Of a stretch of 40,105 nucleotides of DNA, positions 16,701 to 23,692 are shown in pieces (the stretch's first letter is position 1; every line of letters starts with the position of its first letter). Source of the stretch: an uncultured Lachnospiraceae bacterium (GTDB lineage Bacteria > Bacillota > Clostridia > Lachnospirales > Lachnospiraceae). Below the pieces are notes generated by a model. It made no database searches. It saw nothing but the letters and a program-made list of their open reading frames with translations, and was not told the DNA's origin. The translations under genes were made by a program, and so were the position numbers. The stretch covers positions 1 to 40,105 of the forward strand of contig CANRGB010000014.1 in the NCBI GenBank assembly GCA_947630005.1, read 5' to 3'.

Positions 16701-17016
16701 CTGCGAGCTCGCGGTGAACGGCCTTGAAGCCGTAAAAATGTTTGAAAATTCAGAGCCGGGCCATTACGATATGATCCTGATGGATGTACAGATGCCTGTG
16801 ATGAACGGATACGAAGCCACCAGACAGATCCGCGCCTGCAGTCATCCGGAGGCGAAAACGATCCCTATCGTGGCCATGACGGCCAATACATTTGCCGAAG
16901 ATGTACGCAACGCGCTGGACGCCGGCATGGACGGCCATCTCGCGAAGCCGATTGACATGGACGCCGTGAGGGAAACGGTCAGCCGGCTTATGACTCAAAA
17001 GGGGGAAGATAAATGA
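13762..17016 (+). CDS. hybrid histidine kinase with two receiver domains
   Basis: 1084 residues. One membrane segment lies near the N-terminus (about 8-30) and one at about 395-415, with an extracellular sensor between. The sensor is interrupted at residues 91-160 by an acidic tandem repeat. A PAS-like domain follows (about 430-545), then the phospho-His in NMSHDIRTP (H578), the N box LLSNAIKYT, G boxes (DNGIGMSEEF, GTGLGMA) and two receivers with phospho-acceptors D869 (LLDWKMPGMDG) and D1008 (LMDVQMP). There is no output domain. The stop codon overlaps the start of the binding lipoprotein gene (ATGA), so the two are translationally coupled. The ribosome site TAAGGAG is about 12 bases before the ATG, slightly far. 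Confidence 0.93.
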   Translation: MKKWFRKLLPLFLMCSVGIAAVLIGVTYFDFISRRIYNDSTGHLEEIYGQVNRSFGSFIKTNWGLLESWGDYFSLAEQSGSGSFSSASAPDGKTSDPDDETLDLDSETLNSDGKIPDLNDETLNSDGRTPDPDDETLDLDSETLNPDGKIPDLNDETLNPDGAGAVSDPSPDEETDGSVPARAQSEEADPISAFIRAEQDYWGFSEFYFLSEDEICMTLSGQKSRMKLGGAWSNLISEKEPLMASETISTGHEVIVFASPVPHGEYKGFGFDAIAVSYTNADMADSLNVDAFSGKAKCFVIHDDGTVLLSTQTGGNVFDNYLVYLKAASDLEEEQLNRLRSDWQSGTSGLLQCRIGEVSLCILYQPVGYQNYILLSAVPQDIISAGFLSVQKTTISVLIVIFLLVGTLIVGPIILRSRKMSLESRRELQYRELMFNVLSNNVDDIFLMLDADSHSVNYLSPNTERLLGIPLQAARDDIRVIGRCAADGDIVIPKKDLEAIPLQSSRYWECEYVHQKTGERRWYRMTIYRMKIQKAIKYVIVLSDRTEEQQMNQKLQEALTAARSANEAKSNFLSNMSHDIRTPMNAIVGFSVLLEKDADRPDKVREYIHKIAASSHHLLSLINDVLDMSKIESGKTSLNVDRFSLPELLDDLSIILMPQAKAKSQSLEIYVQGAPSEQLIGDRLRLNQILINLLSNAIKYTPDGGQIRFQVSELPQVSHQYARLRFVVQDNGIGMSEEFQKHIFSPFSREISSVTNKIQGTGLGMAITKNLVDLMGGIIKVQSAPGVGSTFTVELSFVLPEQEEPDPWYRQKVTRMLVADDDEDICLDIQEMMRDSGVDISCVTDGMAAVEAAVQAHHCKKDFHVILLDWKMPGMDGVEAARRIREQIGADVPILVLTSYDWADIEEEAREAGISAFMPKPFFASVFWQTIAPLFLDHVEQMNCGDAEDGVMEGRLFLVAEDNELNAEILTEILDMEGAGCELAVNGLEAVKMFENSEPGHYDMILMDVQMPVMNGYEATRQIRACSHPEAKTIPIVAMTANTFAEDVRNALDAGMDGHLAKPIDMDAVRETVSRLMTQKGEDK
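14032..14241 (+). repeat. two 105-base in-frame repeats in the kinase sensor domain
   Basis: Unit 1 (14032-14136) and unit 2 (14137-14241) each encode 35 residues and differ at only a few positions. Each unit in turn contains two or three versions of a D-x-x-DETL(N/D) motif. The segment is Asp/Glu-rich and Gly-poor, has no sign of a folded domain, and looks like a recent expansion. Confidence 0.85.
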
Positions 17017-18287
17017 GAAAACGGAAAGTTCCCGCTCTTCTGCTGCTTGCCGCAGTCTTTTTCCTGACAGCCTGCGGCGGGAAATCCGGTGATCCGAACC
17101 ACACTGTCCTGACCATCATGGGCAGGAGCAGCGATCTCGAAAAGAGCTACATGACCAGTATTTTTGAACAGTACGAAAAAGCTTCCGGAAACAGCCTGGA
17201 TGTCATCTCTTTCAAGGATGATGAATTTGAAGAACGGGCCTCTGAAGAATTCAGAACGGGGAACGTCCCGGATCTGTTTCTCCATTTTCACAACACGGAT
17301 CTGAACCGGTTCAACGTCTCTGCTAATTTTTATTATATGAATGACGAGAGCTGGGTCTCCGATCTGACGGACGGCTCCCGCGCCTACTGTACGGACAAAG
17401 AAGGAAACCTTCTGGGACTTCCCTTCTGGGAAAACTCCATTTCCGGATGTTACTACAACAAGACGCTGCTGGACAGCCTGGGACTGAAGCCGGCCTCCAG
17501 TCAGGCGGAATTTGACGTTCTCTGCCAGGTGCTCGCCGACACTGGCTATACGCCGATCTGCTGGCCCGCGAAAGACTGCACCTGGATGTTCCAGTTCGGC
17601 CTGGATCCCGTTTTCGCGGACAATCCGGAGCTTCTCGAACAGCTGAACCGTCAGGAGATCTCCTACTCGGATATCCCCGCGGTGACGGACATGGCACAGT
17701 GGGTCGCGGACGCTGCCGCCAAAGGCTGGTTCGGATCCGATTTTCTGGAGACCGGCTGGTCCGACATCAGCCCCCTTCTGGGATCCGGCGGGGCCGTCAT
17801 GACCTTTATCTGGGACACCTGGTTCTACACCGATTTTTCGGGGGACAATAATTATTCAGTCGATGATTTCGCCCTGATGCCCGTATTTATGAATACGGCC
17901 GACGAAGGAACCTATGAGGGCGGCAATCTGAATATGATGATGGTCAACAAGAACAGCGGACAGCTGGACGCCGCGCTGGATTTCCTGTCCTTCTGCGCTT
18001 CCGGCGAGCATTACAACACCGCGTTCGACGGGATCTCCACGCTGAACTGTTTCAAGGGACAGACGACGAACATTCAGTCCCCGATGGTAACAAACGCCGC
18101 CGAATCCATAAAGGCGCACGAGCGCGTCTCCACGGCCGCCTCCAGGATCATCGGATACAGCGCCGACGACGTGGCTTCCGCTTTCGGAGACCTGCTCCGC
18201 GGAAAGACCGACGCGGCCGGGTGCGTCCGGCTTATGGATGATTACCGCATCGAGGACTCTGAAAAGCAGAATACGACAGAACAGTAG
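17013..18287 (+). CDS. extracellular solute-binding lipoprotein (family 1)
   Basis: 424 residues. A signal peptide ends in the lipobox LTAC (C21), so the protein is lipid-anchored outside the membrane. The body has the order of sugar-binding ABC substrate-binding proteins (VLTIMG...FEQYEKASGN, VPDLFLHF, GLPFWENSISGCYYNKTLLDSLGL, GGAVMTFIWDTW, GGNLNMMMVNKNS). The start overlaps the kinase stop by four bases. No permease or ATPase genes follow; a terminator does. The likely role is to bind a sugar or glycan piece and report it to the kinase sensor, rather than to feed a transporter. That role is inferred from gene order. Confidence 0.88.
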   Translation: MRKRKVPALLLLAAVFFLTACGGKSGDPNHTVLTIMGRSSDLEKSYMTSIFEQYEKASGNSLDVISFKDDEFEERASEEFRTGNVPDLFLHFHNTDLNRFNVSANFYYMNDESWVSDLTDGSRAYCTDKEGNLLGLPFWENSISGCYYNKTLLDSLGLKPASSQAEFDVLCQVLADTGYTPICWPAKDCTWMFQFGLDPVFADNPELLEQLNRQEISYSDIPAVTDMAQWVADAAAKGWFGSDFLETGWSDISPLLGSGGAVMTFIWDTWFYTDFSGDNNYSVDDFALMPVFMNTADEGTYEGGNLNMMMVNKNSGQLDAALDFLSFCASGEHYNTAFDGISTLNCFKGQTTNIQSPMVTNAAESIKAHERVSTAASRIIGYSADDVASAFGDLLRGKTDAAGCVRLMDDYRIEDSEKQNTTEQ

Positions 18288-18291
18288 AATC

Positions 18292-18329
18292 AAAAAAGGG
18301 GACAGGTTTCAGCCTTCCCCTTCTTTTTT
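18292..18329 (+). terminator. terminator of the kinase/binding protein operon
   Basis: AAGGGGA (18296-18302) pairs with TCCCCTT (18316-18322), followed by C and a run of T. It lies directly after the solute-binding protein gene and marks the end of a two-gene operon. Confidence 0.8.
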
Positions 18330-18330
18330 A

Positions 18331-18419
18331 TGCGCGGGCCCAGGCATGGAAACCAGCTGCTGACGCAGCATGCGGGCCGCGCGGCGAGCAGGAGGAAAAA
18401 AACCACCTCCTACCCGATT
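18331..18419 (-). repeat. dispersed hairpin repeat, family B, copy 3 (inverse)
   Basis: Read on the minus strand it begins AATCGGGTAGGAGG, has a T-rich loop and a GC-rich middle, then GCATGCTGCGTCAGCAGCT and ends in CCCGCGCAT. It is very similar to 39545-39632. The TAG stop codon of the radical SAM gene (18412-18410) is made by the first bases of the element. Confidence 0.7.
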
Positions 18420-19549
18420 CCTCTCTGTGCCTGTGCCTGCCTCGCGGCCGCCAGAGCGGCTTTTGTCATCCGCGGCAGGCAGGCGTCAAAAAACATGCGG
18501 TAGCTCTCGCAGAAACGGTTCTTTCCGGTTCCATCAGGCTGGATTTCCTTATGTCTGCGGCATCCGCCCCGGCAGAGATCCGCGTACCGGCAGACCGCAC
18601 ATTCCGGATCCCGGCTTATCGTCCTTTGGGCGGACCGCAGCCCGCTCTGGCGTTCCTGTATGGTCTCCAGCGAATCCCGGTTCAGATTCCCGAGACAGCA
18701 CCTGTCCGCCGCACAGAAATCACAGGGATATACACAGCCGTCGGACTCCACGACGGTCTGCATGCCGCAGATTCCCCTCTGTTCGCACGGTCCCGGCTCG
18801 ATCCCCATCAGAATCCCGATGTAATTCTCAAACTGGCGGATATGCGGCTGACAGCCGCTCTGCAGATCGGCCATCCACAGCTCGAACAGCTCAATCAGAA
18901 ACCTCCCGTACAGCTTGGGCGTCAGTGAATATTCCGTTTCCCCCAAAGCTTCCCCGGCGGGATCCAGGCACACGGTATACTGCTGGCTCCGAAATCCCAT
19001 TTTCCTGTATTTCGCGTAGATCTTCCAGATGGAAGAGGCCGTTCGGCGGTTCACAACCGTCAGCACATTGAAATCGGCGCCGGCCTTCTGCAGCCGTTCG
19101 GCGGATTCCATCACGCGGAAATACGTTCCCTCCCCGTTCTTGTCCCTGCGGTAATAATTGTGCGTGGAAGGGATCCCGTCTATGGAAATCTCTGTCAGAA
19201 AATGATTTTCCGCAAGGAAATCACACCACTCCTCGTCCAGCGCATAGCCGTTTGTCTGGAACGCGTGGAGAATCTTCACTCCTCTTTTGTTGTACAGCGC
19301 TTCATACGCGAGCCATTTCCGGTAAAAATCAATCCCCGCGAGCGTAGGCTCCCCGCCCTGGAACAAAATGGAGCACTGCCCGTCGGCAAACTCCAGTATC
19401 CGCCGGATTACCTGCTCCTGCGTCTTCTCCGTCATTTCGTCCCGGCAGATGGTTCCTCCGGCCGCCGGTCCTTTTGTATACCCGCAGTAGCCGCAGCGCA
19501 TATTGCAGGCGCCGGAAACAGGTTTGATCGTCACACTCAGAGACGACAT
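18410..19549 (-). CDS. radical SAM/SPASM protein, anaerobic sulfatase-maturase type
   Basis: 379 residues. The start ATG at 19549 has GGGGAG six bases upstream; the in-frame TTG two codons earlier does not. The radical SAM motif CNMRCGYC (C15, C19, C22) binds the iron-sulfur cluster with S-adenosylmethionine. FQGGEPTL and FQTNG are typical of the anSME subfamily, and the C-terminal SPASM domain has CGMQTVVESDGCVYPCDFC and CAVCRYADLCRGGC. These enzymes turn a Cys or Ser of a sulfatase into formylglycine under anaerobic conditions. No sulfatase gene is in the window, so it may act on distant ones; a peptide-modifying role is the main alternative. Its last residues border the family B repeat. 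Confidence 0.88.
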   Translation of the reverse strand: MSSLSVTIKPVSGACNMRCGYCGYTKGPAAGGTICRDEMTEKTQEQVIRRILEFADGQCSILFQGGEPTLAGIDFYRKWLAYEALYNKRGVKILHAFQTNGYALDEEWCDFLAENHFLTEISIDGIPSTHNYYRRDKNGEGTYFRVMESAERLQKAGADFNVLTVVNRRTASSIWKIYAKYRKMGFRSQQYTVCLDPAGEALGETEYSLTPKLYGRFLIELFELWMADLQSGCQPHIRQFENYIGILMGIEPGPCEQRGICGMQTVVESDGCVYPCDFCAADRCCLGNLNRDSLETIQERQSGLRSAQRTISRDPECAVCRYADLCRGGCRRHKEIQPDGTGKNRFCESYRMFFDACLPRMTKAALAAARQAQAQRGIG

Positions 19550-19624
19550 TCTCAACTCCCCTTTCTTGCGCGGGACAGGCTTTCGGGGCAGAATATGCCG
19601 GCGCCGGCCGCGCTTTCTATTACT

Positions 19625-19684
19625 ATAAAAAAAACAGGGTTTTCAATCCATGATTCCCGTTTCTGGATTTTTGCACCCTGTTTT
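19625..19684 (-). terminator. terminator downstream of the YesM/YesN-type operon
   Basis: On the minus strand AAAACAGGGT (19684-19675) pairs with ACCCTGTTTT (19640-19631), with an inner AATCCA/TGGATT stem, and is followed by a run of at least eight T. It ends transcripts from the response regulator gene. Confidence 0.75.
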
Positions 19685-19810
19685 GCCGGCCTGTATGAAA
19701 CTTCCCCGTTTTGCCGGTTCTGTTCCTTCAGCTTTTCCCGTTTGGATAAAATTACTCTGTTTTTGTACGAAATTTCGGTACGCTCCAGTCCCGTTCCGTT
19801 CACGGAACCA

Positions 19811-19903
19811 GATCCGGAATCCCGGCACGCCCGCAAAACCTGATCCGAAATCCCGACACGTCCGCAAAGTCTGATCCGGAGTCCCGGCACGTCCGCGGTT
19901 CTT
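19811..19903. repeat. three tandem 31-bp repeats
   Basis: Units at 19811-19841, 19842-19872 and 19873-19903 share GATCCG.A.TCCCG.CACG.CCGC. The last unit ends exactly at the stop codon of the response regulator gene. Between this array and the terminator (19685-19810) I see no gene. Confidence 0.85.
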
Positions 19904-21574
19904 TTACCTGGTATTCTCTCTCCTGCGGTACTCCATCGGCGACATCCCCATCTTCTCCTTAAACACGCGGCTGAAATGCGCCGCGTCAAAAAATCCGGCG
20001 CGGTCCGCCGTCTCCTGTATGGAAAGACCGGTGTCCTTAAGCAGCGCGCAGGATTTCCCGATCCGTATCCGCTGCAGATAATCACTGAATTTCTCTCCTG
20101 TTTCCTTTTTAAACAGCACAGACGCATAGGATCTGCTCAGAAACGCGGCCGCGGCAACCTGTTCCAGCGAGATCCGCTCCCCGTAATGTTCCTCCACATA
20201 CTGCATGATCTTCTGCACGGCCGGAGAGCAGCCGCTGTAACGCGTCTTTCGTTCCAGCGCTTCCGACAGAAAACCGACCGCCTCCAGCATCTCCTCCCGG
20301 AACCGGCGGAACCGGAACGCCGGCTTCCCCAGAAGCAGTTCGCACTGCCGCAGCCGCGCGGACTCTTCGCTGTTCAAAGGGTACGCGCGCAGTCCCCGCA
20401 TATAACCCGTAAGAATCTCACGCCCCGGCGCGATGACGCAGGCCGGCTGCAGAGCACGCGCTTCTCCCGCGTTCTCAAAAAAAGCCTCCGTCCGCTCCCG
20501 CGCACGCTTAAAGTCCCGCGCCTCCGCCGCGTCCAGAATCTCACGCACCATATCCCCGAAATACGGCTCCTGCTCCGCCGCCTCCGCTCCCTCCGCTCCC
20601 TCCGCTCCCTCCGGGAGGGCCGTTTTCAGATCCCCATAGTGCAGATACCCGGAGATCTCAAAAAACTGCCGGTTCTCCTTCGCGGCCATGGCCTGCCGGC
20701 AGAGTTCTCCCAGCCCGTCATAGCCGCTGCCCGGGCCGCCGAGTCCGATATAGACGTCCGTTCCGACATGCGTCCGCAGAAGCTCCCACAGCCGTCCGCC
20801 AAAGTCCTCGCAGATTCCCGCTTTCCCCTGATTAAAGAAAACGCCGAACGACTGCACGCCCAGCTGCAGGCAGAAGTATTTTACCCGCTCTTCCGTAAGA
20901 TAAAGTTCCAGCAGTTCCATCACCTTTTCCCGCGGCACGGCCCGCGCAAACGAGAGGCACACCGCCCGGAGATTCTGCTCGTCCAGATCGATTCCCCACT
21001 TTCGCAGACCCTCTCCGATCTGCTCTGCGTTTAATACGGAGGAGCTCTCCGCGGTCTGCCCATCTTCCTCCGCCTTCCGTCCGCGATCTGCCTGCCACCC
21101 AGCCTCATCTGCCGCCCGGCCGGCCTGTCCAAGTATCTGCCGCATCCAGAGCTCTCTCTGCTCCTGAAGCTCCTCCGGGTTCTCCTCCGCCCTGCTCTGT
21201 CTGCGCAGCCAGTTTTCCGCCGCGTCAAGGATACGGCCAAGCTCCTCCTTCGTGATCTCCGGCTTCAGCGTGAACTCGTTTGCCCCGAGCCGGAGCGCCT
21301 GCTGCGCGTACTGAAACTCATCGTACGCGCTCAGGATCACCTTGTAGGCGCGGTTCTCCCGCCTCTGCAGCTCGCCGAGCAGTTCAAGCCCGTCCATGAC
21401 CGGCATCCGGACATCGGTGAACAGGACATCCGCCCCGCACGACTCCATGTAATCAAGCGCCTGCCTCCCGTTGGCAAACGTTTCGACCGTATAATACCCG
21501 GGCCGCAGCTTTTCGATCTGCTTCTTCACCCACTGCCTCGTGATCTTCTCATCTTCCACTATGACGATTCTCAT
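19904..21574 (-). CDS. YesN-type response regulator with AraC output domain
   Basis: 556 residues from the ATG at 21574, which overlaps the kinase stop codon (ATGA); the longer frame upstream lies within the kinase gene and has no support. The receiver has VIVEDE at the start, the phospho-acceptor in FTDVRMP (D54) and the Lys in FTLKPE. A long middle region links it to a C-terminal AraC-type helix-turn-helix pair (ISLEQVAAAAFLSRSYASVLFKKETGEKF and IQETADRAGFFDAAHFSRVFKEKMGMSPMEYRR, here two separate parts). Such regulators usually activate nearby sugar transporter genes; none is adjacent here. Confidence 0.92.
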   Translation of the reverse strand: MRIVIVEDEKITRQWVKKQIEKLRPGYYTVETFANGRQALDYMESCGADVLFTDVRMPVMDGLELLGELQRRENRAYKVILSAYDEFQYAQQALRLGANEFTLKPEITKEELGRILDAAENWLRRQSRAEENPEELQEQRELWMRQILGQAGRAADEAGWQADRGRKAEEDGQTAESSSVLNAEQIGEGLRKWGIDLDEQNLRAVCLSFARAVPREKVMELLELYLTEERVKYFCLQLGVQSFGVFFNQGKAGICEDFGGRLWELLRTHVGTDVYIGLGGPGSGYDGLGELCRQAMAAKENRQFFEISGYLHYGDLKTALPEGAEGAEGAEAAEQEPYFGDMVREILDAAEARDFKRARERTEAFFENAGEARALQPACVIAPGREILTGYMRGLRAYPLNSEESARLRQCELLLGKPAFRFRRFREEMLEAVGFLSEALERKTRYSGCSPAVQKIMQYVEEHYGERISLEQVAAAAFLSRSYASVLFKKETGEKFSDYLQRIRIGKSCALLKDTGLSIQETADRAGFFDAAHFSRVFKEKMGMSPMEYRRRENTR

Positions 21575-23376
21575 TCCCGCTCCTTCGTCCATGCCGGCGT
21601 CCGCACCGTAAAACAGAGCCTTCCGTCCGGCAGCTTCTCCGCCGACAGCCCGTACGGTTCTCCGAAAAACAGCTGAATCCGCTCGTGTACGTTCCGTATG
21701 CCGATTCCGCTGACCCACTCTTTTCTGCCGACGGTGGACGGTCTTCCGAGGACCTCGCGGATCCGCTCCAGATCGCCGCCCACTCCGCTGTCGGTCACGC
21801 GGACGATCAGTTCCTCACCCTGCCGCCGCGCCTCAACCAGAATATGCCCCGCCCCGCCGTTCGTATTCAGCCCGTGCGAGATCGCGTTCTCGACCAGAGG
21901 CTGCAGCGCGACCCGCGGGATCAGCAGCTCCCTCGCGGCCGGATCCAGATCAATCCGCCAGGTGAACGCGTCCTGATAGCGGTTTTCCATCAAAATCAGA
22001 TAATTCTCCAGACTGCTCATCTCCTCGTGCAGAGGGATCAGCCGCCTGTGATCGGAGAAGGTCCCCTTCAGAAGGCGCGCCAGCGCCAGAAGAGACTGAA
22101 TCGCCTGCTCCTCCATATTCATCTCGACCAGAAAGCGGATCGAGGCCAGCGTATTGTACAGAAAATGCGGATTGATCTGCGCCTGCAGAGCCTGAAGCTC
22201 CAGCACACGCTTTTCCTCGTCCCGCTCCTTCAGCTGCGCGATCAGACTCTGGATCCGGTCCATCATCTCGTTGAACTGTACGCCGAGCTCTCCGAACTCA
22301 TCCATCTCCCCGACCTCGGTCCTGACATTCAGGTCGCCCTGATAAATCGTGCGGATATCGTTCTTCAGCTTGCGCACCGAACGGCTGATATAATGGGAGT
22401 TATAGACGGACATCGCCGCCGCAAGGGCGGAATACGCGGCAGCTACCAGAAAGATCAGAATATAGCTGCGGTACCCGCTCCACGCGCGGTTCCGCATCGG
22501 CGCATACATGACCGTCTTCCACCCGGTCAGCGCGTTTGTCACAAAACAGAACTGCGCGTCCGCTCCCCCCATATCCGCCGGAAAACAGCCGTGATCATTG
22601 CCGCTCAGCTTATCGTAGTACGCTTCATCCGCCAGGCTGACCTGTTCCATCTCCGCGTCCGTACACGCGACGACCACGCCCTGCTCGTCCATCAGGAAGA
22701 ACTCCCGGTCCTCCTGCGCGCTCTCCTGAAACAGCGTGGAAATGACCTCGGCGGGAATGTCAATATTCACCATGCCTACCTCACGGCCGCTGTGAAAATT
22801 TCTGATCATCCGCACCGCCTGGATCGGTCCGCCATCCGGCAGGCCGGAAAACTCCTGACTGCGGCAGGAAGGAATAAATTTCATCCTGCCCGTTCCGGTC
22901 AGTTCCCCGTACCACGCTTCCTCCTTGATCCGCTCATAATCCGGATATCCACGCACCGCGCCGCCGGGTTCCTCCGAGGACCAGTTCATTCCGTTCTCCC
23001 CGAGCACCTGCATCCGGTAATACTGATCGCGGTATCTGATCCTGTTATCGCGGAGAATCTCCCGGATCCGCTTCGTACTCAGAAGCCGCTCGTATTCACT
23101 GTCGTACGTCTCCCGTGAGATCAGGCGATTCATTTCCTCATTGCTGTAAAAAAAATCGGAACCGATGATGATATCATAGAAGATGCAGTCAAGCCCGGCG
23201 TCGATCTGATTCAAGATCACCAGACGCGACTGATTCAGACACCTGTTTCTGTCGCTGCCGACGACGTACAGGAGCAGAAACATCAAAATAAGACAGGGGA
23301 TCACCAGAAGGATCATATTCAGACACAGTATCTTTTTCTGCAGTTTCAGATTCTTTATTCGCCGCTTTATTTTCAT
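21571..23376 (-). CDS. YesM-type sensor histidine kinase
   Basis: 601 residues from the ATG at 23376, chosen for the CGGAGTG site just upstream. Two membrane segments (about 18-40 and 300-322) enclose a large extracellular sensor. A HAMP domain (about 322-375) follows, then the His_kinase domain with QAQINPHFLYNTL (H404) and the ATPase domain with PLVENAISHGLN and GIGIRNVHERI. It is the first gene of the kinase-regulator pair and overlaps the next by four bases. Partners of this type usually sense sugars or cell-envelope signals. Confidence 0.92.
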   Translation of the reverse strand: MKIKRRIKNLKLQKKILCLNMILLVIPCLILMFLLLYVVGSDRNRCLNQSRLVILNQIDAGLDCIFYDIIIGSDFFYSNEEMNRLISRETYDSEYERLLSTKRIREILRDNRIRYRDQYYRMQVLGENGMNWSSEEPGGAVRGYPDYERIKEEAWYGELTGTGRMKFIPSCRSQEFSGLPDGGPIQAVRMIRNFHSGREVGMVNIDIPAEVISTLFQESAQEDREFFLMDEQGVVVACTDAEMEQVSLADEAYYDKLSGNDHGCFPADMGGADAQFCFVTNALTGWKTVMYAPMRNRAWSGYRSYILIFLVAAAYSALAAAMSVYNSHYISRSVRKLKNDIRTIYQGDLNVRTEVGEMDEFGELGVQFNEMMDRIQSLIAQLKERDEEKRVLELQALQAQINPHFLYNTLASIRFLVEMNMEEQAIQSLLALARLLKGTFSDHRRLIPLHEEMSSLENYLILMENRYQDAFTWRIDLDPAARELLIPRVALQPLVENAISHGLNTNGGAGHILVEARRQGEELIVRVTDSGVGGDLERIREVLGRPSTVGRKEWVSGIGIRNVHERIQLFFGEPYGLSAEKLPDGRLCFTVRTPAWTKERE

Positions 23377-23556
23377 ATTCACTCCGATCATCTGGGAAAT
23401 CATGGTTCGGGAGCAAAAAACTGTTTTGTCCCCCGATACTACAGGCAGAACCACCGTCCGCATCCCGTGTTCGCTTCTCATCCAGAGCCGGGAACGCACG
23501 GGCCACGCCGGACAGCCGCCGTAAAAGGCGTGAATTTCGGTCTACCGTACCACGGG

Positions 23557-23576
23557 TTTGTTAAATAGTAAACAAA
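23557..23576. promoter_or_regulatory. 20-bp dyad upstream of the YesM-type gene
   Basis: TTTGTTAA-ATAG-TAAACAAA: the arms agree at seven of eight positions. It lies about 180 bases before the kinase start, between this gene and the terminator of the Fn3 gene. It has the size of an operator, but I cannot name the regulator. Confidence 0.3.
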
Positions 23577-23634
23577 GCGGTTCTGTGCAGGCAGCGGCAC
23601 TTCATGCCATTTTGGCCATTTTATCCCATAAGGT

Positions 23635-23672
23635 AAAAAGACAGCGGTACAGCCAAAGCCATACCGCCGTCC
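23635..23672 (-). terminator. terminator of the M60/Fn3 operon
   Basis: On the minus strand GACGGCGGTATGGC pairs with GGCTGTACCGCTGTC around a TTT loop, with small mismatches, then TTTTT. It begins 20 bases after the stop codon of the Fn3 gene. Confidence 0.8.
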
Positions 23673-23692
23673 TTTTCACTTTCTTATAAGCT

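Noticed and set aside
21685-23118. 477-codon plus-strand frame opposite the YesM-type kinase
   Set aside because: It is a shadow of the kinase gene and shows no domain or ribosome site.
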